This document shows positions 34,697 through 44,044 of a DNA stretch of 64,000 bases, in pieces (position 1 is the stretch's first letter; every line of letters starts with the position of its first letter). A program made the translations under genes and the position numbers. This DNA is from Arthrobacter sp. P2b. GTDB lineage: Bacteria; Actinomycetota; Actinomycetes; Actinomycetales; Micrococcaceae. The notes beneath the pieces were generated by a model. The model was not told the origin of the DNA. It did no database searches and saw only the letters and a list, made by a program, of their open reading frames with translations. Location of the stretch: NCBI RefSeq assembly GCF_900168295.1, contig NZ_FVZL01000008.1, positions 99,726-163,725 of the forward strand, given 5' to 3'.

Positions 34697-36199
34697 TCAG
34701 CGGCTGGCGGAAACGCCCTCCAGCTGGAGGGACTTGGCGGTTGCCTGCTCCAGCTCGACGGCGAGGTCCGGATTTTCATCCAGCTTCACCCCGTAGCCGG
34801 GCATCATGTCCTTCAGCTTCGACTGCCAGCCCTTGAAGTTCTTGGGGAACGTCTTCTGCAGCAGTTCGATCATGATGGGAACAGCGGTTGATGCTCCGGG
34901 GGAGGCGCCAAGGAGCGCACCGATGGAGCCGTCACGGCCGGCGATCACTTCAGTCCCGAACTGCAGGATGCCGCCCTTTTGCGGATCTTTCTTGATGATC
35001 TGTACACGCTGGCCGGCGGTGATCAGTTCCCAGTCGCCGTCCTTGGCCTCCGGGTAGTACTCGCGCAGCGCCTCGACCTTGTCCCCGTGGCGCTTGGCCA
35101 CTTCCTTGATCAGGTACGCGGTGAGGTCCATGTTGTCCTTGGCCACGGCCAGCATGGGGATGATGTTGCCGGGGCGGATGGAGAGCGGCAGGTCCAGGTA
35201 GGAGCCGTTCTTCAGGAAGTTGGTGGAGAACCCGGCGTAGGGGCCGAACAGCAGCGACCGCTTGCCGTTGACGTACCGCGTGTCCAGGTGCGGGACGGAC
35301 ATGGGGGGAGCGCCCACCGACGCCTGGCCGTAGACCTTGGCGCTGTGCTGCGCGGCGATGGCTTCGTCGGTGCAGCGGAAGAACTGGCCGGAAACGGGGA
35401 AACCGCCATAGCCCTTGCTCTCCGGGATGCCGGAGGCCTGCAGCAGGTGGAGGGCCCCGCCGCCGGCGCCGACGAAGACGAACTTGGCGTGGATCTTGCC
35501 GTGTTCGCCGGACTTCGGGTACTTCAAAGAGAGGTCCCAGCCGCCGCCGGACGCCCGGGAAATTCCGGTCACGTCGTGGCCGTAATTGATTTCGACGCCG
35601 TTGTTCCCGAGGTAGGTGGTCAGCTCCCGGGTGAGTGCCCCGAAGTCGACGTCGGTCCCTTCGACGGCGCGCGTGGCGGCAATGCGCTGCTTCGGGTCGC
35701 GTCCCTTAACGATGAGCGGCGCCCACTTGGCGATCTGGCCGTGGTCCTCGGAGTACTCCATGCTCCGGAACAGGGTGTGGGGCTTCAGCGCCTCATACCG
35801 CGTCTTCAGGAACCGGGTGTGGTCCTCGCCGAGCACGAAGCTCATGTGCGGCACCGTGTTAATGAAGCCCTTGGGCGAGCCGATCAGGTTCCGGTCCACC
35901 AGGTGGGACCAGAACTGCCGGGAGAGCTGGAACTGCTCATTGATGAGCAGGGCTTTGGCGGGGTTCACTGAGCCGTCTTTGGCTGCAGGGGAATAGTTGA
36001 GTTCGCAGAGGGCAGCGTGGCCGGTTCCGGCGTTGTTCCAGGGGTCGGAGCTTTCCAGTCCGGGCTGGTCCAGCCGCTCGAACAGGGAAATAGTCCAGTT
36101 CGGCTCCAGCTGCTTGAGAAATGCCCCCAGCGTGGCGCTCATGATGCCGCCGCCAATCAGGACGACGTCGGCATGTGGGGTCTTGGAAATGAAGGTCAC
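34697..36199 (-). CDS. mqo: malate:quinone oxidoreductase
   Basis: 500 residues, normal length. Peripheral membrane FAD enzyme that oxidises malate and passes electrons to menaquinone, serving the TCA cycle in place of or beside malate dehydrogenase. FAD site [100 protein letters not shown], and the C-terminal [23 protein letters not shown] start with GGAGA upstream; promoter at 36254-36282. Confidence 0.97.
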   Translation of the reverse strand: MTFISKTPHADVVLIGGGIMSATLGAFLKQLEPNWTISLFERLDQPGLESSDPWNNAGTGHAALCELNYSPAAKDGSVNPAKALLINEQFQLSRQFWSHLVDRNLIGSPKGFINTVPHMSFVLGEDHTRFLKTRYEALKPHTLFRSMEYSEDHGQIAKWAPLIVKGRDPKQRIAATRAVEGTDVDFGALTRELTTYLGNNGVEINYGHDVTGISRASGGGWDLSLKYPKSGEHGKIHAKFVFVGAGGGALHLLQASGIPESKGYGGFPVSGQFFRCTDEAIAAQHSAKVYGQASVGAPPMSVPHLDTRYVNGKRSLLFGPYAGFSTNFLKNGSYLDLPLSIRPGNIIPMLAVAKDNMDLTAYLIKEVAKRHGDKVEALREYYPEAKDGDWELITAGQRVQIIKKDPQKGGILQFGTEVIAGRDGSIGALLGASPGASTAVPIMIELLQKTFPKNFKGWQSKLKDMMPGYGVKLDENPDLAVELEQATAKSLQLEGVSASR

Positions 36200-36253
36200 G
36201 ATCAGTCTCCGATTGCAGCGGCTCTGGCTGTCACAGAATATCCCCGGGCAGCC

Positions 36254-36282
36254 GACATACTGAAATTGGACCAGTCCGTCAA
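36254..36282 (-). promoter_or_regulatory. mqo promoter
   Basis: On the minus strand TTGACG (36277-36282) and TATGTC (36254-36259) are separated by 17 bases, giving a start near 36247 and a 5' leader of about 48 bases. One of the better sigma-A type promoters in the window. Confidence 0.65.
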
Positions 36283-37949
36283 GGCTTTAGTTGCACCTTC
36301 GTGAAAACTTCATTTAAGACCGGCGATGCGGGATAGCTCACCACGCGGTCGGAGAGGGCCAGGGCCGAGATGGGAAAGGCGATGGGAACCGCCGGCACGG
36401 TGGCTGCGATCTGGGCATTGATGGTGTGGTACTGCTCATCGCGTTCCTCGCCTTCCGGCAGGCCGCGTGCCCGGTTGATCTTGGAAAAGACCTGCGGGTC
36501 CTGGTAGCCGAACTCACCGTTCTTTTCACCGAAGAGGGGGCCCACGAAGTTGTCGGCGTCGGAATAGGAGCCGTTCCAGCCAAGCAGGTGCAGCGCGTGG
36601 TCGCCGGGTGACTGGACCTTTTGGAGGTAGCCGTCCGACCAGTCCACGGGGACAGGCTGGATGTTGAACCCCACAGCCGTTAGTTGCCGGCTGATCTCGG
36701 CATAGACCTTCTCCGGAGTGGGCAGGTACGGCCGGGTGACGTTCAACGGATAGTAGAACTTCAGTTCCTCGCCCGCGTAGCCGCCTTCCTTGAGGTACTC
36801 CCTGGCCTTGGCCGGATCGTGGCCCAGCTCGGGGGCATCGTTGTTGAAGCCGCTGATCTTGGGAGGGACGAACTGGGTCGCCCTGGCGGTGTTGTCGATG
36901 AAGAACCTGCGGATCAGGGTGTCCTTGTCGATTGCCATTTCGATGGCCTGCCGGACCTTCTGGTTCTGCAGCACCGGGATGTCCTGGTTGATGCCCACGT
37001 ACATCACCGAGAACGGATCGCGCTGGACAATCTGCTTGCCGCGTTTGACCAGTTGGTCGAAGTTCCCCACCGTGACGGCGTCATACCCGTCGATCTTGCC
37101 GTCGAGCAGGGCCTGGAGCCTGGTCTGGGGGTGGTTGTATGCCATGAAGTTGATGGTGGCGATCTGTCCCCGGTCGCCCCAGTAGGTGTTGTTGGTCACC
37201 AGGGTGACGCTCTGGTCGTCCCATGACGCGAAGCTGAACGGGCCTGTGCCCACAGGGCGGGTGGCGAAGGCGGAGACTGGCCGCCCGCCGCGGCTTTGGT
37301 CAAGGACGTCCGCGGTGCCGGACGCCAGGGCCGCGGGAGACGCCATGGCAAAGGCCGGCAGCGTCAGGGCCTGGAGGAACGCCGTGAAGCGCTGGGTGAG
37401 GTCGATCCGCACAGTGTCTGCAGAGAGGGCGGTGCAGCTCTTGAAAATAGACAGGTCGGGCTCGTCCGAGTGGGCTTTGAACACTCCCTTGAAGGAACTG
37501 CCGGGTGCCTGCCGGCGCAGGTCTGCCGGGAAGGCGAACCAGCGGTTGAAGTTGGCGCAGACAGCGTCGGCGTTGAACGGCGTGCCGTCCTGGAAGGTGA
37601 CGTCGGTGCGGAGCGTGAAAGTGTAGGAGCGGCCCTCGTTGGACTCGCTCCATTCAGTAGCAAGGAGGGGTGTCGGCTTGCCGGTGGTCTGGTCCACGCC
37701 CACCAGGCCTTCAAGGATCTGGCGGGTGATGCGCTGGGATTCCACGTCGCTGGAGAGGGCGGGGTCCAGTCCCAGGGGCTGTGCGGCGGTGCCGAAGTTG
37801 AAGGTGGCGGTGGGCTCGGCAGGGGTTGTGGCGCTGGGTGATTCCGACGACGGTGAGGGGGACGGTACTGCCGTGCACGAGGTTGCCCCCAACGCCAGGA
37901 GGACGGTGCCGGCCTTAAGGACCGCCCGCCGCGATGTACTGCTGGGCAC
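36279..37949 (-). CDS. ABC transporter substrate-binding lipoprotein (peptide/nickel type)
   Basis: 556 residues. Signal with RRAVLK and lipobox GATSC, followed by a Ser/Pro linker. SBP_bac_5 family features: [80 protein letters not shown] and [17 protein letters not shown]. It captures peptides or related solutes for an ABC importer, but no permease or ATPase gene is adjacent. GTG start with GAGGTGAT. A TAGACT box (38004-38009, minus strand) is a possible promoter. Confidence 0.88.
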   Translation of the reverse strand: MPSSTSRRAVLKAGTVLLALGATSCTAVPSPSPSSESPSATTPAEPTATFNFGTAAQPLGLDPALSSDVESQRITRQILEGLVGVDQTTGKPTPLLATEWSESNEGRSYTFTLRTDVTFQDGTPFNADAVCANFNRWFAFPADLRRQAPGSSFKGVFKAHSDEPDLSIFKSCTALSADTVRIDLTQRFTAFLQALTLPAFAMASPAALASGTADVLDQSRGGRPVSAFATRPVGTGPFSFASWDDQSVTLVTNNTYWGDRGQIATINFMAYNHPQTRLQALLDGKIDGYDAVTVGNFDQLVKRGKQIVQRDPFSVMYVGINQDIPVLQNQKVRQAIEMAIDKDTLIRRFFIDNTARATQFVPPKISGFNNDAPELGHDPAKAREYLKEGGYAGEELKFYYPLNVTRPYLPTPEKVYAEISRQLTAVGFNIQPVPVDWSDGYLQKVQSPGDHALHLLGWNGSYSDADNFVGPLFGEKNGEFGYQDPQVFSKINRARGLPEGEERDEQYHTINAQIAATVPAVPIAFPISALALSDRVVSYPASPVLNEVFTKVQLKP

Positions 37950-38049
37950 TCGTTTATCACCTCTGGATCTTGCCGGCTCCGCCGCTTGCGGGCCGCGGGA
38001 CCCAGTCTAGTTGACCGGGTCCAGGCTCCCGGGGAGGCCGGTCAGCACT

Positions 38050-38081
38050 GAAGCCGTACCCGCTTGTGCGGGCACGGCTTC
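38050..38081 (-). terminator. hairpin after the fasciclin gene
   Basis: Arms of 14 bases (38050-38063 and 38068-38081) with one A/C mismatch and a 4-base loop, 20 bases past the fasciclin stop. The T tract is short. Confidence 0.6.
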
Positions 38082-38101
38082 AGAAGGCGTGTTGCCGGGT
38101 G

Positions 38102-38776
38102 CTACTTGGGCATCAGCACCGAGTCGATCAGGTAAACGGTGGCGTTCTTGGTCTGGACGCCGCCGCAGATGACGCTGGCATCGTCGACCTTGAGTGCGTC
38201 GCCGCTGCCCGTAACCGTCACCGAACCACCCTGGACGGTTGCGTGCGTGCCGGCGATCTTGTCAGGAGTGATCTGGCCCGGAACAACGTGGTAGGTCAGG
38301 ATCTTGCTCAGCAGGGCATCATCGGTCTTCAGGGTTTCGATGGTGGCTGCATCGATCTTGGCGAAGGCCTCATCCACCGGGGCGAAGACGGTGAACTCGC
38401 CGCCGTTGAGCGTGTCCACCAGGTCCACCTTGGGGTTCAGCTTGCCGGATACAGCGGCGGTGAGGGTGGTCAGGATCGGGTTGTTGGAGGCGGCAACGGC
38501 CACCGGGTCAAGGGCCATGCCCTCAACGGAACCGGCTCCCGTGGGGACCTGCTCGGCGTAGCCGGCGCAGCCGGGGCCAACCAGGTTGGCGGCCGGGTCC
38601 ATGGCCGCGGCCGAGGAACTGGCCGACGGGGACGGGGCCATGCTGGAAGGTGCGGGGGACTCGGCCGGTGCCGAGGAGCTTGACGAGCCGGCGGATCCGC
38701 CACACGCGGTCAGGCTCAGCAGAGCTGCAGCTGCAACGCCTGCGACGGTGAAAGTTGTGCGCTTGATTGTCTGCAT
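38102..38776 (-). CDS. fasciclin-domain lipoprotein (MPT70/MPT83-like)
   Basis: 224 residues. Signal peptide with lipobox LTACGG, then a Ser/Pro/Ala linker, a MPT70-like preface [20 protein letters not shown], and a fasciclin (FAS1) domain: [36 protein letters not shown], and the closing [13 protein letters not shown]. Two Cys in the mature protein are placed as in MPT70. Mycobacterial relatives are controlled by SigK, and a SigK-like promoter lies upstream at 38883-38910. GGAG precedes the ATG. Confidence 0.93.
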   Translation of the reverse strand: MQTIKRTTFTVAGVAAAALLSLTACGGSAGSSSSSAPAESPAPSSMAPSPSASSSAAAMDPAANLVGPGCAGYAEQVPTGAGSVEGMALDPVAVAASNNPILTTLTAAVSGKLNPKVDLVDTLNGGEFTVFAPVDEAFAKIDAATIETLKTDDALLSKILTYHVVPGQITPDKIAGTHATVQGGSVTVTGSGDALKVDDASVICGGVQTKNATVYLIDSVLMPK

Positions 38777-38882
38777 GTGAATTCTCCTTGGATTATGGCG
38801 TTATGCCTGCCGCGGACTGGTGTTCACGGCATTGTTCTTGTCTGGCTGGCGGGCACCTGCCCTTGGCTGGTGTCTCACTGGG

Positions 38883-38910
38883 TATTCGGCCGGTGCGCAG
38901 ATACGGATGG
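38883..38910 (-). promoter_or_regulatory. SigK-like ECF promoter of the fasciclin gene
   Basis: On the minus strand CCATCC (38905-38910) and CCGAATA (38883-38889) are separated by 15 bases. The SigK consensus reported for mycobacteria is CCATCC-N16/17-CCGAATR, so this matches both boxes with a spacer one base short. It gives a 5' leader of about 95 bases before ATG 38776. Confidence 0.55.
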
Positions 38911-38956
38911 GTGGAATCCAAGGAGTTTTTCGGAGGATTACGAATCCGGCCTTTTT

Positions 38957-38973
38957 CCGGGAACAGTTCCCGG
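38957..38973. repeat. inverted repeat between the fasciclin promoter and tRNA-Leu
   Basis: CCGGGAAC-A-GTTCCCGG, perfect 8-bp arms. There is no T tract on either exit side, so it is not an obvious terminator; it may be a binding site. Confidence 0.3.
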
Positions 38974-38994
38974 GTTGCCCCGCAGGGCATAAAC

Positions 38995-39027
38995 ACAAAA
39001 AATCCCCCGGTAGTGAACCGGGGGATT
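38995..39027 (-). terminator. terminator of tRNA-Leu
   Basis: 11-bp stem (39001-39011 and 39017-39027), 5-base loop, followed on the minus strand by a T run. It lies 17 bases past the tRNA 3' end. Confidence 0.85.
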
Positions 39028-39043
39028 CTTGTATTTCTTTGGG

Positions 39044-39125
39044 TGCGCAAGGGGGGACTTGAACCCCCACGCCCGAAGGCACAGGAACCTAAATCCTGCG
39101 TGTCTGCCAATTTCACCACTCGCGC
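39044..39125 (-). tRNA. tRNA-Leu (anticodon TAG)
   Basis: 82 bases without encoded CCA. Acceptor strands GCGCGAG and CTTGCGC pair, discriminator base A; the anticodon loop TTTAGGT gives TAG (template bases 39089-39091); a long class II variable arm (TGCCTTCGGGCGT) and the T arm GGGGGTTCAAGTCCCCC are present. Confidence 0.95.
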
Positions 39126-39177
39126 CAGGCGTCCTGCCGGCGTCACACGAAAGGTACGACGGCGGATGCCAGTCTTT

Positions 39178-39183
39178 ATTGTA
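39178..39183 (-). promoter_or_regulatory. -10 box of tRNA-Leu
   Basis: TACAAT on the minus strand, about 53 bases before the mature tRNA end. No clear -35 was found. Confidence 0.4.
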
Positions 39184-39222
39184 GCGTTGCCCCGGCTCGA
39201 CCGGAGCAGGCAACGCTGCCGG

Positions 39223-39696
39223 TCAGGCGTCCAGCTTCAAGTCGCGGCGCAGCTTGGCGACATGGCCGGTAGCCCGGACGTTGTACTGGGCGAGCACCAC
39301 TTTGCCCTCCGGATCCACCACAATCGTTGACCGGATCAGGCCCTGGTAGGTCTTGCCGTAGTTCTTCTTCTCACCCCAGGCGCCATAGGCGTCCGCTACA
39401 GCATGGTTCTGGTCCGAGAGCAGGGGAAAGCTCAGTTCCTCACTGGCAGCAAACTTGGCCAGCTTTTCGACGGGGTCCGGCGAGATTCCCAGGACGTCGT
39501 ACCCCGCGGACTGCAGTGAAGCGAGGCTGTCACGGAAGTCGCAGGCTTCCTTGGTGCAGCCAGGAGTGGAAGCGGCCGGGTAGAAGTAGACGATTGTATG
39601 GCGGCCTTCACCGGGGGACAGGGAAACGTCCTTGCCGGTTGAATCCTTCAATGTGAAACCGGGCGCTTCATCACCGGTAACGAGTCTGTCGGCCAA
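39223..39696 (-). CDS. bcp: thioredoxin-dependent peroxiredoxin (Bcp/PrxQ)
   Basis: 157 residues. Reduces hydroperoxides. Peroxidatic Cys in YFYPAASTPGCTKEACDFRD with the resolving Cys five residues later, as in atypical 2-Cys PrxQ proteins; FPLLSDQNHAVADAYGAWGE and GLIRSTIVVDPEGKV are family-typical. TTG 39696 is the start: AAGGAG stands 8 bases upstream and the next residues ADRLVTGDEAPGF match family N termini. The open frame continuing to 40056 is antisense to a marR gene. Divergent from that regulator. Confidence 0.93.
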   Translation of the reverse strand: MADRLVTGDEAPGFTLKDSTGKDVSLSPGEGRHTIVYFYPAASTPGCTKEACDFRDSLASLQSAGYDVLGISPDPVEKLAKFAASEELSFPLLSDQNHAVADAYGAWGEKKNYGKTYQGLIRSTIVVDPEGKVVLAQYNVRATGHVAKLRRDLKLDA

Positions 39697-39750
39697 TGTT
39701 TTTCTCCTTGTAGCAGGCGGGTCACAACAGCCTAGTAAGGGGGAGGAACC

Positions 39751-39774
39751 AGTGCTAATCGGCACTTGGCTATA
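39751..39774 (+). promoter_or_regulatory. operator and -10 box of the marR gene
   Basis: AGTGC-TAATCG-GCACT (39751-39766) abuts a TATACT -10 box (39769-39774) that ends 9 bases before ATG 39784. A protein bound at the palindrome would block RNA polymerase, so autoregulation is likely. The transcript would be leaderless or nearly so. Confidence 0.5.
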
Positions 39775-39783
39775 CTTGCTGCT

Positions 39784-40248
39784 ATGCCTGATATGGATCA
39801 CTGGCCCACGGGGCGCCTCTTGTCCACTGCTGCGCGCCTCGTCGAACACTCCTGGAACGAAAAACTTGGTGCCATCGGCCTGACCCACGCCGGGGTCATT
39901 GCCATCGAGGTGCTGAACGCGCAGGGCCCAATGACCCAGGCCCAGCTTGCCCAATATGTGCGCGTGCAGGCCCAGACAATGGGCAAGACCCTGAGCCGGC
40001 TGGAGTCCCACGGGCATATCGCCCGCGTGCGCAGCACGTCTGACCGCAGGAGCCACGTGGTGTCCCTGACCGAACGGGGCAAGGAGGCGGTCGCTGCCGC
40101 AGTGGAGATGGAGCGTTCCGTCCTGGCTTCGGCGTCCATTGATCCCGAAGTCCTTCGCCAGGAGCTCCAGGCAGTGGTCAGGGAGCTCGCAAGCCAGTTC
40201 GCCACCACGCCCGGCAACGCCGCCGCGCTCGTGGAAAATTCACCCTGA
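39784..40248 (+). CDS. MarR family transcriptional regulator
   Basis: 154 residues. Winged helix-turn-helix region GPMTQAQLAQYVRVQAQTMG, KTLSRLESHGHIARVRSTSD, RRSHVVSLTERGKEAVAAAV. No cysteine is present, so direct thiol sensing is unlikely despite the divergent peroxiredoxin gene. ATG 39784 is preferred to 39766 because the -10 box lies between them. Followed by a strong terminator. Confidence 0.9.
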   Translation: MPDMDHWPTGRLLSTAARLVEHSWNEKLGAIGLTHAGVIAIEVLNAQGPMTQAQLAQYVRVQAQTMGKTLSRLESHGHIARVRSTSDRRSHVVSLTERGKEAVAAAVEMERSVLASASIDPEVLRQELQAVVRELASQFATTPGNAAALVENSP

Positions 40249-40272
40249 CTACACTTCGCCGCCGGCCGGCGG

Positions 40273-40312
40273 GGCGTGACCGCAGTATGCAAACTGTGGT
40301 CACGCCTTTTTT
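40273..40312 (+). terminator. terminator of the marR gene
   Basis: 14-bp stem with one G-T wobble (40273-40286 and 40293-40306), 6-base loop, followed by six T. Confidence 0.92.
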
Positions 40313-40339
40313 GTTGTGCCGTTAGTTGGGGACACAAAC

Positions 40340-40384
40340 AAAACAGCCCCCGGCTTGCGTTTCCGCAAAGCCGGAGGCTGTTTT
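40340..40384 (-). terminator. terminator of tRNA-Lys
   Basis: Long hairpin (arms AAAACAGCCCCCGGCTT and its near complement, one mismatch, with inner GCG/CGC pairing) directly past the tRNA-Lys 3' end; T-rich on the minus-strand exit side. Confidence 0.8.
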
Positions 40385-40392
40385 CCCAGTGG

Positions 40393-40465
40393 TGCACCCC
40401 CCGGGACTTGAACCCGGAACCCATTGATTAAGAGTCAATTGCTCTGCCAATTGAGCTAGAGGTGC
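40393..40465 (-). tRNA. tRNA-Lys (anticodon CTT)
   Basis: 73 bases without encoded CCA. Acceptor GCACCTC pairs with GGGGTGC, discriminator A. Anticodon stem ATTGA/TCAAT with loop CTCTTAA gives CTT. D loop TAGCTCAATTGGCAGAGC and T arm CCGGGTTCAAGTCCCGG are canonical. Confidence 0.96.
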
Positions 40466-40526
40466 ATCTTTTTGTTTCAATCATTCGGGGCTTTTCTTTC
40501 CCCGTTGATCTCCGCAACGACATGAA

Positions 40527-40555
40527 ACTCTACACGAACTTTTGGTGCATGTGAA
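40527..40555 (-). promoter_or_regulatory. tRNA-Lys promoter
   Basis: On the minus strand TTCACA (40550-40555) and TAGAGT (40527-40532) are 17 bases apart, giving a 5' precursor leader of about 55 bases. Confidence 0.6.
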
Positions 40556-40781
40556 ATCGGCCGGCCGTGCGGGTGGATGATCATCCCGGCAGCGGCAAAA
40601 TCCGCGCAAAATCAAGGGTGTGGTTGCCTGCGGGAAGCCGGAAACCTCCTTCAGGAGTCAAGATCCCGGCCCTGATCCACCCCTGCGCAGGTGTGAAATG
40701 GGCCACAGGATTTACTGCTTCCTCCCCGCGTGGGGAGGAAGCAGGGTTAGGTTCGTCCTTGAGGCCGGGCCGGACCTGCTC
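40556..40781. other. gene-free interval with a hairpin
   Basis: No coding sequence was seen between the tRNA-Lys promoter and the next gene. A perfect 13-bp hairpin (40715-40727 and 40732-40744, loop GCGT) lies 38 bases past the stop of the sunset-domain gene and is its probable terminator, though the T tract is poor. Confidence 0.5.
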
Positions 40782-41879
40782 CTAGAGGCGCCTGCGCCGT
40801 GGGGCACGGAAGCCTGCCGCTTCCGCGTGGGCGGCCGACTCAAACCAGACATCAGCCCTGGCTTGTTCATAGTCCGGGTGCCCCTCCTCGTAATAGACCA
40901 TGGCGCCGGCATCGGCCTTGACGCCGTAATCTGCCGGCCCGCTGCCATCGGCACGCGCGGCGGCAGAGCCTGCCCCGTACGGTTCGTCAGCCGCCAGGTG
41001 GCCGGCAGCCTCCGGCGAGTGACCACGCGGGGCAGCCTCTTGTTCCGGCAGATGGTCCGCTCCGGTCTCCACGAGGGCAGAGGACTGGGTGCGGTCCTGC
41101 ATTTCCGCCGCGGCGGCACCGGCCGGGATGGTGCCGCCGGAAACGCCCGCAGCCTCTGGCCGGTCTGCTGAACGTCCGACGGCGGAGGCTGCCGCGCCGT
41201 CGTCGTCCGCTTCTTCCACGGCAGCGGACTCGGCGCCGGGAAGCGTGGGGGCGTGCGGTTCGGTGTACTCGGCGTGATGGACCGGTGCTGCTTCCGGCTG
41301 CGTCCCCGTCTTCTCTGTGACCGACTGCATTGGCGGGGTTGGGTTGGTCCGGGCGGAGGGAGCGCCGCTGGCTTCGGACCACTGGGTTTCCCATTCGGCC
41401 TGGTCCTGGCGTCGGCGGTCGTCGCCGGGTCCCGCGGTCGCCGCACCAGCACCCGCATCCGCGGTCGCTGCGCCGGCTCCCGCAGTTGCCGCACCAGCAC
41501 CCGCATCCGCGGGCGCTGCGCCGGCTCCAGCCGTGCCGGCGGGGGAGGCTGCGGAAGAACCTGAACCTGTGCGTTCAGGACGCGGTGCATCCACCGAAGC
41601 CGATGTTTCTGCCGACTCGTCCGCAGTGACGGGCGCAGCGGGCTCGGCCGGCCGGCCAAAGCCCGCGGCTGTGGGAATTCCCGTGGTGCCGGCGGCCTCG
41701 GCCGACGCCGCGGCGCTGCCGCCGGAAAGAGCACCATCAGTGCGGGTTCCCCCGTCGCTGCGGGCCACGTCCGCCTGGCCGGCGTCACCTCGGGCAGCGG
41801 GTGATTTCTTGGCGTTCAGCCTCCACCACACAACACCCACCAGTACAGCGAGCAGAATGATCAAGAAGACAGCTTCCAT
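40782..41879 (-). CDS. membrane-anchored low-complexity protein with sunset-like C-terminal domain
   Basis: 365 residues. One N-terminal helix (AVFLIILLAVLVGVVWW) anchors it, followed by about 270 residues rich in Ala, Gly, Glu, Ser and Thr. This includes two tandem 16-residue repeats (DNA 41437-41532). The last 50 residues, YGVKADAGAMVYYEEGHPDY and RADVWFESAAHAEAAGFR, match the short sunset domain seen at the C termini of several actinobacterial ribosomal and envelope proteins. No signal cleavage site is apparent. Function unknown. GAAGGG precedes the ATG. Confidence 0.75.
   Translation of the reverse strand: MEAVFLIILLAVLVGVVWWRLNAKKSPAARGDAGQADVARSDGGTRTDGALSGGSAAASAEAAGTTGIPTAAGFGRPAEPAAPVTADESAETSASVDAPRPERTGSGSSAASPAGTAGAGAAPADAGAGAATAGAGAATADAGAGAATAGPGDDRRRQDQAEWETQWSEASGAPSARTNPTPPMQSVTEKTGTQPEAAPVHHAEYTEPHAPTLPGAESAAVEEADDDGAAASAVGRSADRPEAAGVSGGTIPAGAAAAEMQDRTQSSALVETGADHLPEQEAAPRGHSPEAAGHLAADEPYGAGSAAARADGSGPADYGVKADAGAMVYYEEGHPDYEQARADVWFESAAHAEAAGFRAPRRRRL
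41437..41532 (-). repeat. two tandem 48-base repeats in the low-complexity protein
   Basis: 41437-41484 and 41485-41532 differ at only a few positions and encode Ala/Gly/Asp-rich 16-residue units. Confidence 0.7.
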
Positions 41880-42088
41880 GGCAAGCCCTTCGGTCGGTCG
41901 GCAAGGTCCCTTGCCCCGACGCTACGTCGGGTCCACATCGCTGTCCAGCACTTTGACCGGCCCGGATGTTCCTCCGGGCGTCCCGCCGACGGCAACGTCC
42001 CGGGCAGCGAACCACGGCGGGATCCCGGGGCTGGAAAGCGGGCATCCCGGTGACCTGCGCCACACGAACTGCTCGGCCCGGCGGTGGG

Positions 42089-42107
42089 CATCTCATTATT
42101 CGAGATG
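42089..42107. promoter_or_regulatory. palindrome upstream of ilvD
   Basis: CATCTC-ATTATTC-GAGATG, perfect 6-bp arms, 95 bases before ilvD. It is a probable operator; GAGA/TCTC elements recur near ilvB, leuB and ilvE. Confidence 0.45.
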
Positions 42108-42188
42108 ACAGTCCACTATCTGATTGAAATAATCCTGATTTTGCGCTTAACCGGAGCTTCGCGGTCGTTGCTGCCGCGCGTGGAGCCA

Positions 42189-42194
42189 TAGACT
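42189..42194 (+). promoter_or_regulatory. -10 box of ilvD (leaderless)
   Basis: TAGACT ends 7 bases before ATG 42202. TTGCTG at 42168-42173 could be a -35 at a short 15-base spacing. Confidence 0.5.
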
Positions 42195-42201
42195 TTCCCC
42201 T

Positions 42202-43920
42202 ATGAGTGACACCCAAATCGCAACCGAGAACAAGCCTGACATCAAACCCCGGAGCCGGGTCGTTACCGACGGAATCCACGCCGCACCGGCACGTGGCATG
42301 TTCCGGGCGGTCGGCATGGGGGATGACGACTTCGCAAAGCCCCAGGTGGGTGTCGCCAGCTCATGGAACGAAATCACCCCCTGCAACCTTTCGCTGAACC
42401 GGCTTGCGCAGGGCGCCAAGGAAGGCGTCCACGCCGGCGGCGGTTTCCCCATGCAGTTCGGCACCATCTCCGTCTCGGACGGCATCTCCATGGGCCATGA
42501 GGGCATGCACTTCTCACTGGTCTCCCGCGAAGTCATCGCAGACTCCGTGGAGACCGTCATGCAGGCCGAGCGCATCGACGGTTCGGTGCTGCTGGCAGGC
42601 TGTGACAAGTCCCTGCCCGGCATGCTCATGGCCGCCGCCCGCCTGGACCTGTCCAGCGTCTTCCTTTACGCCGGCTCCATCATGCCCGGCTGGGTCAAGC
42701 TTGAGGACGGCTCCGAAAAGGAAGTCACCCTCATTGACGCCTTCGAGGCCGTCGGGGCCTGCGCCGCGGGCAAGATGAGCATGGAAGACCTGACCCGCAT
42801 CGAAAAGGCCATCTGCCCGGGTGAAGGCGCCTGCGGCGGCATGTACACGGCCAACACCATGGCCTGCATCGGCGAGGCTCTCGGCATGTCCCTGCCGGGC
42901 TCCGCCGCCCCGCCCTCGGCAGACCGCCGTCGTGATGAATTTGCCCGCAAGTCCGGCGAGGCCGTGGTTAACCTTCTCCGCCTGGGCATCACCGCCCGGG
43001 ACATCATGACCAAGAAGGCGTTCGAGAACGCCATCGCCGTCACCATGGCCTTCGGCGGCTCCACCAACGCCGTCCTGCACCTGCTGGCCATTGCCCGCGA
43101 AGCAGAGGTGGAGCTGACCCTCGATGACTTCAACCGCATCGGCGACAAGATTCCGCACCTGGGCGACCTGAAGCCGTTCGGCCGCTACGTGATGACCGAC
43201 GTGGACAAGATCGGCGGCGTGCCGGTGATCATGAAGGCACTGCTCGACGCCGGCCTGCTGCACGGTGACTGCCTCACCGTCACGGGCAAGACCGTGGCGG
43301 AGAACCTCGACGCCATCAACCCGCCGGACGTTGACGGCAAGATCCTGCGCGCGCTGGACAACCCGATCCACAAGACCGGCGGCATCACCATCCTGCACGG
43401 CACCATGGCCCCCGAAGGCGCAGTGGTGAAGAGCGCAGGCTTCGACGCCGACGTCTTCGAAGGCACCGCCCGCGTCTTCGAGCGCGAACAGGGTGCCCTG
43501 GACGCGCTGGACAACGGCCGGATCCACGCCGGCGATGTTGTGGTGATCCGCTACGAAGGACCCAAGGGCGGGCCGGGCATGCGTGAGATGCTTGCCATCA
43601 CCGGCGCCATCAAGGGTGCGGGCCTCGGCAAGGACGTCCTGCTCCTCACCGACGGCCGGTTCTCCGGCGGCACCACGGGCCTCTGCATCGGCCACGTCGC
43701 GCCCGAAGCGGTGGACGGCGGCCCCATCGCGTTCGTCAAGGACGGCGACCGCATCCGCGTGGACATCGCAGCGCGCAGCTTCGACCTGCTGGTGGACGAG
43801 GCTGAACTCGAAGCCCGCAAGGTGGGCTGGGAGCCGCTGCCGGCCAGGTACACCAAGGGTGTGCTCGCCAAGTACGCCAAGCTGGTGCACAGCGCCAGTA
43901 CCGGTGCCTATTGCGGCTGA
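42202..43920 (+). CDS. ilvD: dihydroxy-acid dehydratase
   Basis: 572 residues. Iron-sulfur enzyme that dehydrates 2,3-dihydroxy acids to the 2-keto acids of valine, isoleucine and leucine synthesis. [39 protein letters not shown] (cluster Cys), [20 protein letters not shown] (cluster Cys), [20 protein letters not shown] and [20 protein letters not shown] are all conserved. Separate promoter from the ilvB operon 370 bases downstream. Confidence 0.97.
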   Translation: MSDTQIATENKPDIKPRSRVVTDGIHAAPARGMFRAVGMGDDDFAKPQVGVASSWNEITPCNLSLNRLAQGAKEGVHAGGGFPMQFGTISVSDGISMGHEGMHFSLVSREVIADSVETVMQAERIDGSVLLAGCDKSLPGMLMAAARLDLSSVFLYAGSIMPGWVKLEDGSEKEVTLIDAFEAVGACAAGKMSMEDLTRIEKAICPGEGACGGMYTANTMACIGEALGMSLPGSAAPPSADRRRDEFARKSGEAVVNLLRLGITARDIMTKKAFENAIAVTMAFGGSTNAVLHLLAIAREAEVELTLDDFNRIGDKIPHLGDLKPFGRYVMTDVDKIGGVPVIMKALLDAGLLHGDCLTVTGKTVAENLDAINPPDVDGKILRALDNPIHKTGGITILHGTMAPEGAVVKSAGFDADVFEGTARVFEREQGALDALDNGRIHAGDVVVIRYEGPKGGPGMREMLAITGAIKGAGLGKDVLLLTDGRFSGGTTGLCIGHVAPEAVDGGPIAFVKDGDRIRVDIAARSFDLLVDEAELEARKVGWEPLPARYTKGVLAKYAKLVHSASTGAYCG

Positions 43921-44044
43921 TGCCTGAGTGCCCCATGCCTCCGACGGCGACACGACTGCCGGAGGCGGCAGGGCTTAATAAGGGCTGATCCCGAGGCCCC
44001 GGGCGAACGGCGCTTGCGCCGGAGGTTCGGGGTAGGATCAGCAC

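Larger units (their letters stand above)
41880..42201. other. intergenic region upstream of ilvD
   Basis: About 320 bases without a supported gene. The first 200 bases are GC-rich and show nothing clear. From 42089 it becomes AT-richer and holds a palindrome and the ilvD -10 box, listed separately. Confidence 0.5.

Noticed and set aside
39697..40056. N-terminal extension of the bcp frame
   Set aside because: It is antisense to the divergent marR gene; TTG 39696 has an ideal ribosome binding site and matches family N termini.
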